From the NCBI RefSeq assembly GCF_028743495.1, contig NZ_CP117968.1: 64,000 bases of DNA; one strand, 5' to 3'. Below are positions 9,753 through 26,513 of this stretch, in pieces. The DNA is from Allobacillus halotolerans (GTDB lineage Bacteria > Bacillota > Bacilli > Bacillales > Alkalibacillaceae). Position 1 is the first letter of the stretch. The number at the start of each line of letters is the position of its first letter. The notes below the pieces were generated by a model. That model searched no databases. It had not been told where the DNA came from and saw nothing but the letters and a program-made list of their open reading frames with translations. The translations under genes were made by a program, and so were the position numbers.

Positions 9753-10589
9753 ATGAAAATCATGAATATTAACAATCAATTTCAACTTGATTTTTCCAAG
9801 AAAACAATCATTATGGGGATTTTAAACGTAACACCGGACTCTTTTTCAGACGGTGGAAAGTTTAATCGATTGGATGATGCCGTCGAGCGAGCTCAAAGAC
9901 TAGTTGCTGACGGTGCTGGAATCATTGATATTGGCGGAGAATCAACACGACCTGGACATGAGCCCGTTTCTCACGAAGAAGAAAGTGCCCGCGTCGTTCC
10001 AGTGATTGAGCGTTTGGTGAAAACAATAGACACACCGATCTCAATCGATACGTTTAAAGCGAAAACAGCAGAGAACGCCCTTCAAGCGGGTGCTACGATC
10101 ATCAATGATGTTTGGGGAGCGAAAGCCGACCCAGAAATTACTGCCGTCGCCAAATCCTTCGATGCACCAATCATTTTGATGCACAATCAGGACGATCCTG
10201 ATTATGATGACATTATTGAAGATATGAAAAAAAGTTTGTCAGAGAGTATAGAAATCGCAAAGAAAAATGGTGTATCAGATGAAAAAATTATTCTTGATCC
10301 AGGGGTAGGCTTTGGAAAAACACTTGAGCAGAATCTATTAGTGATGCGCCGGTTAGGTGAATTGAAAACGATGGGTTACCCAATTTTACTCGGTACCTCA
10401 AGGAAGTCGATGATTGGAAAAGTGTTGGACTTGCCTGTTGAGGAACGATTGGAAGGCACGATCGCAACTGTCTGCTCAGGTATACAACAAGGCGTGGAAA
10501 TCGTGCGCGTGCATGATGTGAAAGAAATCAATCGGGCTGCCAAAATGATGGATGCGATGCTTGGCAAAGGAGGCGTTTCATTTGGATAA
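9753..10589 (+). CDS. folP: Dihydropteroate synthase
   Basis: Condenses 6-hydroxymethyl-7,8-dihydropterin diphosphate with p-aminobenzoate to dihydropteroate; target of sulfonamides. The 278-residue TIM-barrel protein shows GILNVTPDSFSDGG (residues about 22-35), the DIGGESTRPG loop (nt 9936-9965) and the GxSRK motif near nt 10399. Start ATG 9753 follows a GGGGGCTGGG ribosome binding site. It overlaps folB by eight bases, so folP-folB-folK form one coupled unit. Confidence 0.96.
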   Translation: MKIMNINNQFQLDFSKKTIIMGILNVTPDSFSDGGKFNRLDDAVERAQRLVADGAGIIDIGGESTRPGHEPVSHEEESARVVPVIERLVKTIDTPISIDTFKAKTAENALQAGATIINDVWGAKADPEITAVAKSFDAPIILMHNQDDPDYDDIIEDMKKSLSESIEIAKKNGVSDEKIILDPGVGFGKTLEQNLLVMRRLGELKTMGYPILLGTSRKSMIGKVLDLPVEERLEGTIATVCSGIQQGVEIVRVHDVKEINRAAKMMDAMLGKGGVSFG

Positions 10590-10956
10590 AATTAAGGTGA
10601 ATCAAATGATGTTTTACGGATATCACGGCCTTTTTTCAGAAGAAAACAAATTAGGTCAGCGATTTACCGTCGATGTAGAATTAATGGGCGACTTCCGTAA
10701 AGCTGGCCAAACCGACCGTATGGAAGACAGTATTGATTATGGACAGGTTTATGAAGTAACGAAAGAAATAATGGAAGGAAAAGCATACAACCTGTTGGAA
10801 TCACTTGCAGAGACCATTGCTCAATCGATGTTTGACTCATTTTCTTTATTAGAGACAATCACGATTTATATCGATAAACCAGGCCCTCCGATTCCAGGTT
10901 ATTATCAGTCTGTCGGCGTCGAAGTCACACGAAAGAGAGACGATTATGAAGCATAG
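10582..10956 (+). CDS. folB: Dihydroneopterin aldolase
   Basis: Cleaves 7,8-dihydroneopterin to 6-hydroxymethyl-dihydropterin and glycolaldehyde. The 124-residue protein has the family's FYGYHGLF segment near the N-terminus and a C-terminal Lys-Pro-Gly-Pro-Pro. I place the start at TTG 10582, eight bases after AAGGAGG at 10567-10573 and inside the last codons of folP; an upstream ATG at 10552 would add ten unrelated residues. Its end overlaps folK by 11 bases. Confidence 0.93.
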   Translation: MDKIKVNQMMFYGYHGLFSEENKLGQRFTVDVELMGDFRKAGQTDRMEDSIDYGQVYEVTKEIMEGKAYNLLESLAETIAQSMFDSFSLLETITIYIDKPGPPIPGYYQSVGVEVTRKRDDYEA

Positions 10957-11440
10957 AGCATTTATCGCATTAGGGGCCAATATTCCGCCGAAAGAACATT
11001 ATTTAAGCGAAGCGTTAGGAAAATTGGAAGCTGATGCATTTGTTGAGATGATTCACCAGTCTGCTGTTTATGAAACCGCTCCTGTTGGATACACCGATCA
11101 AGATTATTTTTTGAATATGGTTGTCGAAATCAAGACTGATTATACACCCAGCGAATTGCTGACTGCATGCCAATCCATCGAGCAATCCTTAGGACGCAGA
11201 AGAACGATCAAAAATGGACCTCGAACAATTGACTTGGACATTTTGGTTTATGAAAATAAAACGCTGCAATCAGAGCAACTTACGATTCCTCATCCAAGAA
11301 TGAAAGAACGAGCTTTTGTATTAGTACCATTAGCTGAAATTGATGAGTCCATCGAAATTGATGGCAAACAAGTAAGGGAATACGTCAGTAAACTTCCACA
11401 AGACGACTTGGCAGATGTAAGAAAGCGAGAAACCAATTAA
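10946..11440 (+). CDS. folK: 2-amino-4-hydroxy-6-hydroxymethyldihydropteridine pyrophosphokinase
   Basis: Transfers diphosphate from ATP to 6-hydroxymethyl-dihydropterin, feeding FolP. The 164-residue protein has ALGANI near its start, the RTIDLDIL motif (nt 11221-11244) with the metal-binding Asp pair, and HPRMKERAFVLVPL near nt 11290. ATG 10946 lies within folB, indicating coupling. In B. subtilis yazB and dusB separate folK from lysS; here only a 333-base spacer does. Confidence 0.95.
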   Translation: MKHRAFIALGANIPPKEHYLSEALGKLEADAFVEMIHQSAVYETAPVGYTDQDYFLNMVVEIKTDYTPSELLTACQSIEQSLGRRRTIKNGPRTIDLDILVYENKTLQSEQLTIPHPRMKERAFVLVPLAEIDESIEIDGKQVREYVSKLPQDDLADVRKRETN

Positions 11441-11615
11441 AAACAGAGCATCCAATAGCGTTCTGTCTCGTACTTGAAAGGCATCAGAGGGAATGATAAA
11501 GTAAGTAAACGAATCAACTTATGTGAAAGCAATGACCTTTAATGATTTTGATATACGAGCATAAGAAGTGTTTCGATCAAACGAGCCACTTCCTATAATG
11601 GATGTCACCAATGGG

Positions 11616-11652
11616 AAACTGCCTTCACTGCTTGCTGTAGGCAGTTTTCGTT
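11616..11652 (+). terminator. Probable terminator of the folate genes
   Basis: 9-bp stem AAACTGCCT (11616-11624) with its complement at 11639-11647, followed by a short T-rich stretch. The T run is weak, so termination may be partial. Confidence 0.5.
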
Positions 11653-11680
11653 AATAAGTAGATCGTTTTTTGATGGAATC

Positions 11681-11709
11681 TTGTGATTTGATTGCGTACA
11701 GTTTATAGA
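11681..11709 (+). promoter_or_regulatory. Sigma-A promoter for lysS
   Basis: TTGTGA at 11681-11686, exact 17-bp spacer, TATAGA at 11704-11709; 64 bases before the lysS start. Confidence 0.7.
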
Positions 11710-11773
11710 TCCTGCAGAAGAAACTGCAAAAACATATCAAGTTATACAACTAAACATATATGAGGTGAAGCAA

Positions 11774-13267
11774 GTGTCTGAAGAATTGAATGACCAAATG
11801 AAAACCCGTTTAGAGAAGCTTAGAGGGTTAGAAGAAAAAGGAGTCAGTGGATTCGGAAATAAATTTGAACGTACCCACTTGACCAACCAGCTAAAAGAAG
11901 CTTTTGATCATTTCACAAAAGAGGAACTGGCTGAGAAGGAAGAGGAAACTGAAGTTACAATCGCGGGCAGAATTATGACGAAGCGAGGTAAAGGGAAAGC
12001 AGGCTTTGCCCATATCCAAGACTTGGATGGACAAATTCAGCTATATGTACGAAAAGATGAAGTCGGGGAAGAAGCATACGAACTTTTCAAATCCGCTGAC
12101 TTAGGAGATATCGTCGGGGTTACCGGTGTCATGTTTAAGACCAACGTAGGTGAACTCTCCGTCAAAGCGAATACGTTTGAATTACTGACAAAATCGCTAC
12201 GTCCACTACCTGAGAAGTTTCATGGCCTGAAGGATGTTGAACAGCGTTACCGTCAACGGTATTTAGATTTGATTACAAATCATGAAAGTAAAGAAACATT
12301 CATTTTGCGAAGTAAGATTATTCAAGCGATGCGTCGTTACTTAGATGGCCAAGGATTTTTGGAAGTTGAAACACCAATGATGCATTCGATCCCTGGTGGA
12401 GCTTCTGCTAGACCATTCGAGACGCACCACAATGCGTTGGATATTCCGTTGTATATGCGAATCGCGATAGAACTTCATTTAAAACGATTAATCGTCGGTG
12501 GGCTGGAGAAAGTCTATGAAATCGGTCGCGTCTTCAGAAATGAAGGGGTTTCTACGAGACATAACCCGGAATTTACGATGATCGAATTGTATGAAGCGTA
12601 TGCAGACTACAACGATATTATGGACCTTACAGAAGAGTTGATTGCTCATATCGCACAAGAAGTGTTAGGAACGACGAAAATCCAATATGGAGACTATGAA
12701 GTTGACTTAGCACCTTCTTGGAAAAGATGGCATATTGTCGATGCCATTAAAGAATATACAGGAGTAGACTTTTTCGAAAAAATGTCTGATGAGCAAGCTC
12801 GTCAGTTAGCTGAAGAACATGGCGTCGAAGTTGAAAAACATATGACGTTTGGTCATATCGTTAACGAGTTCTTTGAACAAAAAGTTGAAGAGCACTTAAT
12901 TCAGCCTACATTTATTTACGGTCATCCAGTTGAGATTTCACCATTAGCGAAGAAGAATCCAGAAGATGAACGGTTTACCGATCGATTTGAACTATTCATT
13001 GTAGGTCGTGAACACGCAAATGCATTCTCTGAGTTGAATGACCCGATCGACCAGCGTGAACGTTTTGAATCCCAGTTGAAAGAACGGGAAGCAGGAAACG
13101 ATGAGGCGCATTATATGGATGAAGACTTTCTGGAGTCATTGGAATACGGTCTGCCGCCAACGGGTGGTCTAGGAATCGGAATCGACCGAATTGTAATGTT
13201 ACTCACGAATTCTCCTTCTATTCGAGATGTACTGCTATTCCCTCAAATGAGAAAACGCTCTGAATAA
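11774..13267 (+). CDS. lysS: Lysyl-tRNA synthetase, class II
   Basis: Charges tRNA(Lys). The 497-residue protein has an N-terminal OB-fold anticodon-binding domain and a class II core with motif 2 (FRNEGVSTRHNPEFT, nt 12534-12578) and motif 3 (GLGIGIDRIVML, near nt 13167-13202). GTG 11774 is preferred: TGAGGTG at 11761-11767 is the ribosome binding site, and an in-frame GTG at 11765 lies inside it. A terminator follows. Position before the rRNA block is conserved with B. subtilis. Confidence 0.96.
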   Translation: MSEELNDQMKTRLEKLRGLEEKGVSGFGNKFERTHLTNQLKEAFDHFTKEELAEKEEETEVTIAGRIMTKRGKGKAGFAHIQDLDGQIQLYVRKDEVGEEAYELFKSADLGDIVGVTGVMFKTNVGELSVKANTFELLTKSLRPLPEKFHGLKDVEQRYRQRYLDLITNHESKETFILRSKIIQAMRRYLDGQGFLEVETPMMHSIPGGASARPFETHHNALDIPLYMRIAIELHLKRLIVGGLEKVYEIGRVFRNEGVSTRHNPEFTMIELYEAYADYNDIMDLTEELIAHIAQEVLGTTKIQYGDYEVDLAPSWKRWHIVDAIKEYTGVDFFEKMSDEQARQLAEEHGVEVEKHMTFGHIVNEFFEQKVEEHLIQPTFIYGHPVEISPLAKKNPEDERFTDRFELFIVGREHANAFSELNDPIDQRERFESQLKEREAGNDEAHYMDEDFLESLEYGLPPTGGLGIGIDRIVMLLTNSPSIRDVLLFPQMRKRSE

Positions 13268-13278
13268 TACAAATGATT

Positions 13279-13312
13279 GCCACTTGCCTTTTGGTGAGTG
13301 GCTTTTTATTTT
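13279..13312 (+). terminator. Rho-independent terminator after lysS
   Basis: 10-bp stem (13279-13288 with 13293-13302, two G-T pairs), 4-base loop and a T-rich tail. Confidence 0.88.
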
Positions 13313-13518
13313 TTTAAGCCAAAGTACGATTTCGTCGGTTGTAAAGTCGAATAAGAATCTAGTCGTTGATCATCAAGGCAAACAAGTTTGAGACAATTGG
13401 CGTGGTCATAAACTTCATATAACCAACATTGGTCTCTTCAAAAGTCATATTCTTGAAGGTGCAACAACGAAAAGTGCATGCATAAGCTATATCAATTAAA
13501 ACTTCAAGGAGGATCATG

Positions 13519-14157
13519 ATGGCAAAGATTGCATTGGCACTTGCGGCTAGAGGAACAGATGAGGAAGCATTCAAAGCGTGGGGAACAAGAGCGGTGGGCG
13601 CTCCGAATACGAAGCAATGGGGATCGGGCAAAGAACTGCTGACCCATATGGTCAATGCTTCGAATGGAGGAGGGAACTGTATTGAACGATTATATATATT
13701 TTCACATGCATGGCCATATATACCCGGTGGAAATCGCGGAGGTGTGAAGCTGGGCGGTGTGGATGTTGCTGGATTCTATTCACAACCGAGTTTATACGAT
13801 GACACAGATGCGAGGTATATAAACGACTTTGCACAGCTTGTACAGGAAGGAAAAATAACCTTTTGTTCAACTTGCAAAGTAATATTCACAGGGTGTCGAG
13901 TAGCATCCAGTCAATTCCCAGTCGAATTTCTGCATGTCAGTGGATGCCAAGTCATTGCTTCCAATGGATCAAGTCATCCAAAACCAGGAACGCCTCCAGG
14001 TGATCAAACAGGACAATGGCTAAGTACGGCAGGGGGGTGGACAGAACAGCAAGCAAAACAAAATGAAAATCATTATGTCGGGTGGATCAATTATTCGTTA
14101 ACATCGACCGGAGAAGTAAATGAAAAGAGGTTAGGGGAAGAGATAAAAATTTGGTAA
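13519..14157 (+). CDS. Uncharacterised protein with a caspase/DUF4347-like His/Cys pattern
   Basis: A 212-residue protein I do not recognise by name. It has no signal peptide or membrane segment. Two segments resemble the clan CD (caspase-like, DUF4347) core: a hydrophobic strand ending Ser-His63-Ala (usual form His-Gly) and a strand ending Thr-Gly-Cys126-Arg-Val-Ala-Ser, followed by a third strand with Gly-Cys143-Gln-Val-Ile-Ala-Ser. A CSTC pair sits at 116-119. His63 and Cys126 would be the dyad; this is inference from pattern. ATG 13519 is six bases after AAGGAGG (ATG 13516 is too close). It is a single gene with its own strong terminator, inserted between lysS and the rRNA operons, so it is probably accessory. 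Confidence 0.75.
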   Translation: MAKIALALAARGTDEEAFKAWGTRAVGAPNTKQWGSGKELLTHMVNASNGGGNCIERLYIFSHAWPYIPGGNRGGVKLGGVDVAGFYSQPSLYDDTDARYINDFAQLVQEGKITFCSTCKVIFTGCRVASSQFPVEFLHVSGCQVIASNGSSHPKPGTPPGDQTGQWLSTAGGWTEQQAKQNENHYVGWINYSLTSTGEVNEKRLGEEIKIW

Positions 14158-14173
14158 GAGATCGTTATGCATG

Positions 14174-14212
14174 AACCAGCCAACCGTTGATAAAAAGGTT
14201 GGCTGGTTTTTT
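14174..14212 (+). terminator. Strong terminator after the His/Cys gene
   Basis: Perfect 12-bp stem (14174-14185 with 14197-14208), 11-base loop, T run to 14212. It isolates the accessory gene from the rRNA promoters. Confidence 0.93.
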
Positions 14213-14345
14213 GGAGCTTTGTCACTTAGTCGCACACTGGCTGTTAAAGGTTGAAACTAGTGGCGATAAGAGAGTGGTTGGTCGCTACATGACGGGCGTT
14301 TATATGGCAAATAGTTTTCAGAAAAAATTTACTTCAATAAAACAG

Positions 14346-14374
14346 TTGCACGCATTTAAAAACCATGATAAATT
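14346..14374 (+). promoter_or_regulatory. rRNA promoter P1
   Basis: TTGCAC at 14346-14351, 17-bp spacer, TAAATT at 14369-14374 preceded by TGA. Upstream of and weaker than P2. Confidence 0.55.
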
Positions 14375-14440
14375 ATTAAACGTTGTCGCAACAAAAACGG
14401 CAACCGAACAAAAATGAAAAAAACAAATTAACAAAAGTTG

Positions 14441-14469
14441 TTGACATTGAATTTCATTTTTGTTATATT
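14441..14469 (+). promoter_or_regulatory. rRNA promoter P2, near consensus
   Basis: TTGACA at 14441-14446, exact 17-bp spacer, TATATT at 14464-14469 with TGT extended -10, in an A/T-rich context. About 140 bases before the 16S gene. Confidence 0.88.
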
Positions 14470-14613
14470 TATAAAGTCGCTGTTTTGAGGCGACAATAAA
14501 TGACAAGAACACTTCGAACCTTGAAAACTAAACAAAATAGCCTGAAGTCAATTCGGTTTCTTTCTTATTGATTGGGAAAGAAACAAACGAAATTTTTTAA
14601 GCCAATCAAACAC

Positions 14614-16186
<1,573 letters not shown>

Positions 16187-16337
16187 ATGAAACGTGGAAC
16201 ATTGATTCCACATACGACTCAGCGCTATTTTGTTTAGTTTTGAAGGATCGAAAGATCTTTCAGAACCATGTACCTTGAAAACTAGATAAGAAGCAAGCAT
16301 CGAAACGAAAAGATTTAGGCGTCTTTTCACGCAAGTA

Positions 16338-19267
<2,930 letters not shown>

Positions 19268-19392
19268 ACTTTATGATGTATTGCTTCTTATCTAGTTTTG
19301 AAGGTACATGCCTTTTATCTTGATTTAAGCGCGTGAAATGTAGGGTTTACGTAAAAAGATAAGCACTTACGAAAAATTCTTTTAAAAATTCC

Positions 19393-19421
19393 TTGCATTT
19401 TTCAACTAAGGTTAATATAAT
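19393..19421 (+). promoter_or_regulatory. Sigma-A promoter inside the first 23S-5S spacer
   Basis: TTGCAT at 19393-19398, exact 17-bp spacer, perfect TATAAT at 19416-19421, 35 bases before the 5S gene. The spacer is 189 bases here but only 62 in the second operon, where this promoter is absent. It could drive 5S, the tRNAs and the second rRNA operon. Confidence 0.72.
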
Positions 19422-19456
19422 ATAACTTGTCCTTGAAAAAAGAATAGAAACACAAG

Positions 19457-19572
<116 letters not shown>

Positions 19573-19580
19573 GTATATAT

Positions 19581-19656
19581 GGAGGATTAGCTCAGCTGGG
19601 AGAGCACCTGCCTTACAAGCAGGGGGTCGCAGGTTCAAGTCCTGCATCCTCCACCA
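19581..19656 (+). tRNA. tRNA-Val (anticodon TAC)
   Basis: Cloverleaf with acceptor GGAGGAT/ATCCTCC, anticodon TAC, TTCAAGT T-loop and encoded CCA. Starts eight bases after 5S; first of nine tRNAs in the B. subtilis trnJ order. Confidence 0.97.
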
Positions 19657-19661
19657 TTTAT

Positions 19662-19737
<76 letters not shown>

Positions 19738-19778
19738 CTTATTTTCTCCGCAAGGTGAAAATGATGAACAAATGATCC

Positions 19779-19854
19779 GAGCCATTAGCTCAGTCGGTAG
19801 AGCATCTGACTTTTAATCAGAGGGTCGGAGGTTCGAATCCTCCATGGCTCACCA
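19779..19854 (+). tRNA. tRNA-Lys (anticodon TTT)
   Basis: Acceptor GAGCCAT/ATGGCTC, anticodon TTT, CCA encoded. The preceding 41-base gap is the longest between tRNAs in the cluster. Confidence 0.97.
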
Positions 19855-19857
19855 TTT

Positions 19858-19939
19858 GCGGGTGTGGCGGAATTGGCAGACGCGCTAGACTTAGGATCTA
19901 GTGCCTCCGGGCGTGGGGGTTCGACTCCCTCCACCCGCA
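19858..19939 (+). tRNA. tRNA-Leu (anticodon TAG), CCA not encoded
   Basis: Class II tRNA with long variable arm, acceptor GCGGGTG/CACCCGC, anticodon TAG. The discriminator A is followed by TCA, so the CCA tail must be added after transcription. Confidence 0.95.
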
Positions 19940-19950
19940 TCATCTTGTTC

Positions 19951-20025
19951 GCGGAAGTAGTTCAGTGGTAGAACACCACCTTGCCAAGGTGGGGGTCGCG
20001 GGTTCGAATCCCGTCTTCCGCTCCA
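19951..20025 (+). tRNA. tRNA-Gly (anticodon GCC)
   Basis: Acceptor GCGGAAG/CTTCCGC, anticodon GCC, CCA encoded. Confidence 0.97.
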
Positions 20026-20041
20026 TTATGCAAAAAGTTGT

Positions 20042-20131
20042 GCCGGGGTGGCGGAATGGGCAGACGCACAGGACTTAAAATCCTGCGGAGGGTGTACCTC
20101 CGTGCCGGTTCGAGTCCGGCCCTCGGCACCA
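20042..20131 (+). tRNA. tRNA-Leu (anticodon TAA)
   Basis: Class II tRNA with long variable arm, anticodon TAA, CCA encoded. Confidence 0.96.
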
Positions 20132-20143
20132 TTGATTTTCTTT

Positions 20144-20220
20144 GCGCCCGTAGCTCAATTGGATAGAGTGTCTGACTACGGATCAGAAGGTTAGGGGTTC
20201 GACTCCTCTCGGGCGCGCCA
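20144..20220 (+). tRNA. tRNA-Arg (anticodon ACG)
   Basis: Acceptor GCGCCCG/CGGGCGC, anticodon ACG (A34 normally edited to inosine by TadA), CCA encoded. Confidence 0.97.
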
Positions 20221-20225
20221 TATAA

Positions 20226-20299
20226 CGGGAAGTAGCTCAGCTTGGTAGAGCACTTGGTTTGGGACCAAGGGGTCGCAGGTTCGAATCCTGTCTTCCCGA
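20226..20299 (+). tRNA. tRNA-Pro (anticodon TGG), CCA not encoded
   Basis: Acceptor CGGGAAG/CTTCCCG, anticodon TGG. The discriminator A is followed by TAT, so CCA is added enzymatically. Confidence 0.95.
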
Positions 20300-20308
20300 T
20301 ATTCCTAT

Positions 20309-20384
20309 GGGGCCTTAGCTCAGCTGGGAGAGCGCCTGCTTTGCACGCAGGAGGTCAGCGGTTCGATCCCGCTAGGCTCCACCA
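20309..20384 (+). tRNA. tRNA-Ala (anticodon TGC)
   Basis: Acceptor GGGGCCT/AGGCTCC (one G-T pair), anticodon TGC, CCA encoded. Last tRNA; the duplicated rRNA leader begins 12 bases later with no promoter between. Confidence 0.97.
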
Positions 20385-20496
20385 TATTTTATGCTTTCGA
20401 ACCTTGAAAACTAAACAAAATAGCCTGAAGTCAATTCGGTTTCTTTCTTATTGATTGGGAAAGAAACAAACGAAATTTTTTAAGCCAATCAAACAC

Positions 20497-22069
<1,573 letters not shown>

Positions 22070-22220
22070 ATGAAACGTGGAACATTGATTCCACATACGA
22101 CTCAGCGCTATTTTGTTTAGTTTTGAAGGATCGAAAGATCTTTCAGAACCATGTACCTTGAAAACTAGATAAGAAGCAAGCATCGAAACGAAAAGATTTA
22201 GGCGTCTTTTCACGCAAGTA

Positions 22221-25150
<2,930 letters not shown>

Positions 25151-25212
25151 ACTTTATGATGTATTGCTTCTTATCTAGTTTTGAAGGTACATGCCTTTCA
25201 AAATCATATTTG

Positions 25213-25328
<116 letters not shown>

Positions 25329-25332
25329 GGTC

Positions 25333-25364
25333 AAAGCCAAGAAGATTTCTTCTTGGCTTTTTTT
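25333..25364 (+). terminator. Terminator of the tandem rRNA block
   Basis: Perfect 13-bp stem (25333-25345 with 25348-25360), 2-base loop, T run to 25364. No other terminator was seen between 14441 and here, so the whole block could be one transcription unit. Confidence 0.95.
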
Positions 25365-25627
25365 GCACATCAAAAAGCATATGATATTTTTCTTCTTCTT
25401 TGCATAACCATAATTTTACCTTCATCTATAATATCCATTGTTAAAAAAGCCAATTTAATTGTTTTCTTATCGATGTTTAATAAATAGAAATAGGGTATAG
25501 AGAAATATTTGGTTTAGTCATTCTTTAGATCGTTTGCGTTTTGATTGAGTACGTTGCTTTCATAGTAATGAATAAAAACACAAAGATTTACCAGGATCTA
25601 TAGTTTAAATAAGTGAGGGGAGAAGAA

Positions 25628-26326
25628 ATGATTGAATCGATGAATCAACTTTTTGGGGAAAACTTCTCAGAGATGCTGTTGCGCATTTTATTAGCTACCG
25701 TACTTTGTGGTTTGATTGGTTTTGAAAGAGAATTGAAAAAACACCAAGCTGGCTTTCGTACACATATATTAGTTGGGGTAGGCGCTTGTATGATGATGCT
25801 TTTGTCATTGTACGGTTTCGATCAATACATTACTCAATATGATAATATTCGCTTTGATCCTGCCAGAATTCCTTCTTATGTCATCAGTGGAATTGGCTTC
25901 TTGGGTGCAGGTACGATTATGGTTCATGGCATGACGATTCGCGGATTAACGACTGCAGCATCCATTTGGACCGTAGCTGGGATTGGATTAGTCGTTGGTG
26001 CAGGTTTGTATCCATTAGCTATTTTAACGACGATCGTTGTTTTACTTAGCTTGGTTTTTTTGAATTCATTCGAGAAGTTGTTTTCAAAAGACAAAGGAAA
26101 ATATCTCATTCAACTCAGGATTGATAATAGAGCAAATATCGGAGACATCTTGGATGTGTTTGAAACGTATGACCTATATATCAAACGAATTGAAATTGAG
26201 ACGGAGAGTGTCGATCAGCGAAATATATATATTGAACTTGAGAAGGACCAATTGTTTAACCGACATGAATTACTTGATGAAGTTAGTCGCATACAGTATG
26301 TAACGTATGTTCACAAGCCAAAATAA
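25628..26326 (+). CDS. MgtC/SapB family membrane protein
   Basis: A 232-residue protein with four or five N-terminal hydrophobic helices and the family's conserved segments: GLIGFERELKK followed by AGFRTHILVGVGA near nt 25700-25790, and SGIGFLGAGTIM near nt 25887-25922. The C-terminal 80 residues are a soluble ACT-like domain. MgtC proteins are linked to growth at low Mg2+ or to ATP-synthase and phosphate homeostasis; the role here is unknown. ATG 25628 follows GAGGGGAG; a GTG at 25613 lies upstream of that site. It stands alone between the rRNA terminator and ctsR, where B. subtilis has no such gene. Confidence 0.87.
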   Translation: MIESMNQLFGENFSEMLLRILLATVLCGLIGFERELKKHQAGFRTHILVGVGACMMMLLSLYGFDQYITQYDNIRFDPARIPSYVISGIGFLGAGTIMVHGMTIRGLTTAASIWTVAGIGLVVGAGLYPLAILTTIVVLLSLVFLNSFEKLFSKDKGKYLIQLRIDNRANIGDILDVFETYDLYIKRIEIETESVDQRNIYIELEKDQLFNRHELLDEVSRIQYVTYVHKPK

Positions 26327-26336
26327 TAACAACTAG

Positions 26337-26367
26337 AAGATGATTCGAAAATGAATCATCTTTTTTT
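26337..26367 (+). terminator. Terminator after the MgtC-family gene
   Basis: 10-bp stem AAGATGATTC (26337-26346) with 26353-26362, 6-base loop, T run to 26367. Confidence 0.9.
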
Positions 26368-26388
26368 ATAAAAATGGAGCAAAACGTT

Positions 26389-26416
26389 TTGCATCGATCA
26401 TAAAAATAAGTATAAT
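26389..26416 (+). promoter_or_regulatory. Sigma-A promoter of the ctsR operon
   Basis: TTGCAT at 26389-26394, 16-bp spacer, perfect TATAAT at 26411-26416. The CtsR operator begins about the transcription start. Confidence 0.8.
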
Positions 26417-26424
26417 AAAATTAT

Positions 26425-26447
26425 AGTCAAAGATAGTCAAAGTCAAA
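26425..26447 (+). promoter_or_regulatory. CtsR operator with three heptads
   Basis: The heptad AGTCAAA occurs at 26425-26431, 26435-26441 and 26441-26447. The first two, three bases apart, form the standard direct repeat bound by CtsR; the third overlaps the second by one base. The site lies just downstream of the -10 box, where a repressor would block initiation. Confidence 0.9.
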
Positions 26448-26513
26448 GTTAATGTAAATGACTTTTATTTAAGTAACTTAAAGGGAATTATAGGGTAAAG
26501 GAGGGATCGCACG

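Larger units (their letters stand above)
11441..11773. other. folK-lysS intergenic spacer without genes
   Basis: 333 bases with no supportable ORF. It holds a weak hairpin terminator near 11616-11652 and a good promoter at 11681-11709. No remnant of dusB or yazB is recognisable. Confidence 0.7.
14213..14512. other. rRNA promoter region without genes
   Basis: A short frame from 14187 to 14417 runs through the terminator and promoter P1 and is not believable. The region carries P1, P2 and an early hairpin (stem 14476-14480 with 14490-14494) at the expected P2 transcript start. Confidence 0.7.

Noticed and set aside
14187..14417. Open frame of 76 codons between the His/Cys gene and the rRNA operon
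   Set aside because: It starts inside a strong terminator, crosses promoter P1, has no ribosome binding site and looks like nothing known.
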